Below are positions 14,859 to 16,776 of a stretch of 16,776 nucleotides of DNA, one piece after another. How positions within the stretch are numbered: the stretch's first letter is position 1; each line of letters starts with the position of its first letter. The position numbers and the translations under genes were made by a program. Origin of the DNA: Desulfobacterales bacterium (GTDB lineage Bacteria; Desulfobacterota; Desulfobacteria; Desulfobacterales; JAHEIW01); contig JAQYWI010000122.1 of assembly GCA_030145015.1 (NCBI GenBank), positions 1-16,776 on the forward strand, given 5' to 3'. A model generated the notes under the pieces. That model made no database searches. It was not told the DNA's origin and saw only the letters and a program-made list of their open reading frames with translations.

Positions 14859-14961
14859 TGCTTCGGATTTAATTAATTGGTAAGACTTTTGTTTAAAAAC
14901 AATTCTAAATACTTAAACTCTTGTTCACTTAATCGAGGAACAGAAAAAGGAGGATGTTGAG

Positions 14962-16152
14962 ATGTTGGAAAAAGCGTATATACCGTATGGGGGCTACTTC
15001 AGTTCACCGTTTTCACGCTGGCAGGGAACCCTGGCAAATGAGAATTCGATTACTTTGGGTGCAGCGACCGCCAAACGCTGGCTCGAGCAGAAGCATTGGG
15101 ATCCCAAAATAATCGATTATGTTTATTTGGGCATTACCGTTCACCAGCTGGCCGGATTTTATGGCGGACCTTTGGCCGCCGCTCTAACGGGAGCCGAACG
15201 CACCCCCGGTTTACTCGTCAGCCAGGCCTGTTCGACCTCCACGGTAGCTGTTTACCATGCAAGCATGGGAGTTGAAGCCGGTCTTTACGAAACCCCGTTT
15301 TGTCTGATGGTCGACCGCTGTTCGAATGGTCCGCACGCCGTCTGGCCGAATCCTATGGGGCCGGGAGGCCAGGTCATATCGGAAGACTGGGTCATGGACA
15401 ACTTCAGCAAAGATCCCTGGGGCGGTACAGCAATGATTAAAACTGCCGAGAACGTGGCAGCCGAGTCCGGTATTACCCGGGAGCAGTGTGATGCGGTGGC
15501 ATTACGTCGTTATGAGCAATATCTGGATGCTTTGGCCGACGATCGTGCCTTTCAAAAACGGTACATGTTTCCGGTGGAGGTAAAGGTATCAAAAAAGCAG
15601 ACCGTGATGTTTGAAGCGGATGAGGGTGTCATGGAAACAACAGCCGAGGGTTTGGCTAAATTGAGACCGGTGCTGCCCGATGGTGTCCTTACCTTTGGCG
15701 CGCAGACGCATCCGGCAGACGGCAACTGCGGCATTACGGTTACGACCAGAGACAAGGCCAAAGAATTAAGTGCGGATCCAAAAATAGAAGTCCAGGTGGT
15801 CTCTTATGGTTATGCCCGTGTGAAAAAGGCTTTTATGGCTGCGGCCGTATATCCTGCGGCCAAGATGGCGCTGGATAATGCCGGCATCGGCGTCGACGAC
15901 GTTAAAGCAATTAAAACCCACAATCCCTTTGCAGCGAATGATATCCACCTTGCCGATAATTTGAATATCGATGTCAACGGTATGAATAATTTTGGTTGTT
16001 CACTGGTTTACGGTCATCCCCAGGGGCCTACTGCAGGCCGCCTTATAATTGAAGGAATTGAAGAGGTGGCCATGAACGGCGGCGGGTACCTGCTCTTCGG
16101 GGGGTGTGCAGCCGGTGATACGGCAGCAGCGCTTGTGCTGAAAATTGGATAA
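14962..16152 (+). CDS. Divergent thiolase-family protein (probable beta-ketothiolase)
   Basis: Probable CoA-dependent thiolase of 396 residues that would release acetyl-CoA from a beta-ketoacyl-CoA at the end of the pathway. The nucleophile Cys90 lies in VSQACSTST. His352 in YGHPQGPTAGR matches the conserved GHP histidine. The usual NEAFA is changed to THNPFA (Asn321). The C-terminal CxGGG that carries the acid/base cysteine is replaced by LFGGCAAGD: the expected cysteine position is Leu378, and a cysteine appears four residues later at 382. This may be a separate thiolase subfamily in which Cys382 takes over, or a non-thiolytic acyltransferase. AAAGGAGG eight bases upstream fixes the ATG. 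A beta-ketothiolase is part of the known indoleacetate cluster. Confidence 0.85.
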   Translation: MLEKAYIPYGGYFSSPFSRWQGTLANENSITLGAATAKRWLEQKHWDPKIIDYVYLGITVHQLAGFYGGPLAAALTGAERTPGLLVSQACSTSTVAVYHASMGVEAGLYETPFCLMVDRCSNGPHAVWPNPMGPGGQVISEDWVMDNFSKDPWGGTAMIKTAENVAAESGITREQCDAVALRRYEQYLDALADDRAFQKRYMFPVEVKVSKKQTVMFEADEGVMETTAEGLAKLRPVLPDGVLTFGAQTHPADGNCGITVTTRDKAKELSADPKIEVQVVSYGYARVKKAFMAAAVYPAAKMALDNAGIGVDDVKAIKTHNPFAANDIHLADNLNIDVNGMNNFGCSLVYGHPQGPTAGRLIIEGIEEVAMNGGGYLLFGGCAAGDTAAALVLKIG

Positions 16153-16188
16153 TTAAAACGGGTGGCCGCCAAGTTAAAACTCAAGCTG

Positions 16189-16215
16189 TTAAACTTAATA
16201 ATTTAGTTTAAGTTT
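16189..16215. repeat. Short AT-rich inverted repeat before the FAD subunit gene
   Basis: TTAAACT (16189-16195) pairs with AGTTTAA (16205-16211); alternatively AAACTTAA (16191-16198) pairs with 16208-16215. The stem is weak and only followed by a short T run, so it could be an operator, a weak attenuator or nothing. It occupies the 96-base gap between the thiolase and the FAD subunit gene. Confidence 0.35.
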
Positions 16216-16248
16216 TACATCTAATATTTTGTTTTTTAAGAGGTTTAT

Positions 16249-16776
16249 ATGCGACCGTTTACATATCTCGTCCCAAAGACGTTAGACCAGGCCATTTCAT
16301 TACGGGTATCCCACGGAGAGCGGGCCAAATATATTGCCGGAGGAACCGACGTATTGGTCAAAATCAAAGAGGGCAAATTTGCACCGGATTATCTGATTTC
16401 CTTAAAACATATCATCGGCCAAGATCGCCCCTTTTTGAATCATGAAACCGGGGAACTTTTTATTGGTGCTTTTTGCACGCATCGATCAATCGAACAATCG
16501 ACGCTTGTGCAGCATCAATACCCCATCATTCATGACGCGGTAAAAAACATAGGGTCCGTGCAGATCCGCAATGTGGCGACCATCGGCGGCAATCTGGTCA
16601 ATGCCGTCCCATCGGCCGACGGTGCCATCCCGCTAATTGCGCTGGACGCAAAGGCGAATATTTACGGCACCAAAGGCCAGCGTTCAATTGAATTGAGACG
16701 GTTTTTTCTGGGACCGGGGCAATGCGATCTCGATGAAGGCGAAATACTGACCGAGGTTGTGATCCCGCCTTTAGCA
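16249..16776 (+). CDS. Molybdenum hydroxylase FAD-binding medium subunit (CoxM/XdhB type), 5' part
   Basis: FAD-binding electron-transfer subunit of a xanthine dehydrogenase-family molybdenum hydroxylase. Only the first 176 of roughly 290 expected residues are in the window; it runs off the right edge with no stop. Both FAD motifs are seen: AGGTD at 30-34 and TIGGN at 111-115. After the second motif there is no cysteine-bearing insert, so this is not the iron-sulfur-containing beta subunit of 4-hydroxybenzoyl-CoA reductase. AAGAGG six bases upstream supports the ATG. The small 2Fe-2S and large molybdopterin subunits should follow to the right. In the proposed pathway the enzyme hydroxylates the indole C2. 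Position next to HyuAB, ligase and thiolase supports membership of this locus; the substrate is inferred. Confidence 0.9.
   Translation, partial: MRPFTYLVPKTLDQAISLRVSHGERAKYIAGGTDVLVKIKEGKFAPDYLISLKHIIGQDRPFLNHETGELFIGAFCTHRSIEQSTLVQHQYPIIHDAVKNIGSVQIRNVATIGGNLVNAVPSADGAIPLIALDAKANIYGTKGQRSIELRRFFLGPGQCDLDEGEILTEVVIPPLA

Larger units (their letters stand above)
14645..14961. other. 317-bp gap with inverted AT-rich repeats
   Basis: This non-coding gap holds a palindrome TGACATTTAGTGTCA (14652-14666) just after the ligase stop. Two copies of the dispersed core (14729-14760 and 14832-14858) face each other, and TTCGAAAT words surround them. It ends in a strong ribosome site AAAGGAGG (14946-14953) for the thiolase. 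No T-rich terminator follows the ligase. Confidence 0.7.

Noticed and set aside
16249..16776. Beta subunit of 4-hydroxybenzoyl-CoA reductase
   Set aside because: The cysteine-containing insert expected after the TIGGN motif is missing, so the fragment fits an ordinary CoxM/XdhB-type FAD subunit.

Overview
The window looks like a chromosomal stretch from an anaerobic Gram-negative bacterium, most likely a sulfate reducer or relative in the Desulfobacterota. This is inferred from the combination of a type IV pilin with a sigma-54-type promoter, a two-protein acyl-CoA mutase, HyuA/HyuB, PaaK-like ligase and molybdenum-hydroxylase genes, and the short repeat elements in the gaps. I cannot fix the genus from sequence reading alone. 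No rRNA, tRNA, CRISPR array, transposase or replication origin was seen.

Positions 1-4200 are a patchwork of small, mostly unrelated genes. They comprise a type IV major pilin (413-823, with a -24/-12 promoter and a strong terminator), an AT-rich GNAT acetyltransferase on the minus strand (1017-1694), and an orphan PilZ c-di-GMP receptor (2219-2683). A compact minus-strand operon follows, transcribed from 4195 down to 2726: a secreted SH3-like protein, a DinB-fold protein and an integral-membrane ICMT-like methyltransferase.

Positions 4400-16776 are one long plus-strand catabolic locus. It starts with a TTGACA promoter overlapped by a perfect 17-bp palindrome (4434-4450). Then come a class III CoA transferase, a GntR/FCD regulator, a B12-binding mutase subunit, a mutase large subunit, HyuA and HyuB hydantoinase/oxoprolinase-type subunits, a PaaK-like aryl/acyl-CoA ligase, a divergent thiolase, and the FAD subunit of a molybdenum hydroxylase that is cut by the window edge. 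Together these match the inventory of the anaerobic indole-3-acetate (auxin) degradation cluster known from Azoarcus evansii and Aromatoleum aromaticum EbN1.

In that scheme a Mo hydroxylase oxidises the pyrrole ring to a lactam. An ATP-dependent HyuAB-type enzyme opens the lactam to an (aminophenyl)succinate, and a CoA ligase and CoA transferase make thioesters. A B12 mutase rearranges the arylsuccinyl-CoA to a benzylmalonyl-CoA, and beta-oxidation with a thiolase releases acetyl-CoA and 2-aminobenzoyl-CoA. The mutase keeps the residues that hold a substrate carboxylate but has replaced two conserved pocket motifs, one with a Gly-rich stretch, which fits a bulky arylsuccinyl substrate. The acyl-CoA dehydrogenase and hydratase/3-hydroxyacyl dehydrogenase steps are not in the window.

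The long gaps between the catabolic genes (6897-7151, 8787-9106, 11201-11452, 13181-13351, 14645-14961) each contain repeat elements of differing type. One AT-rich core occurs three times in two different gaps, once inverted.
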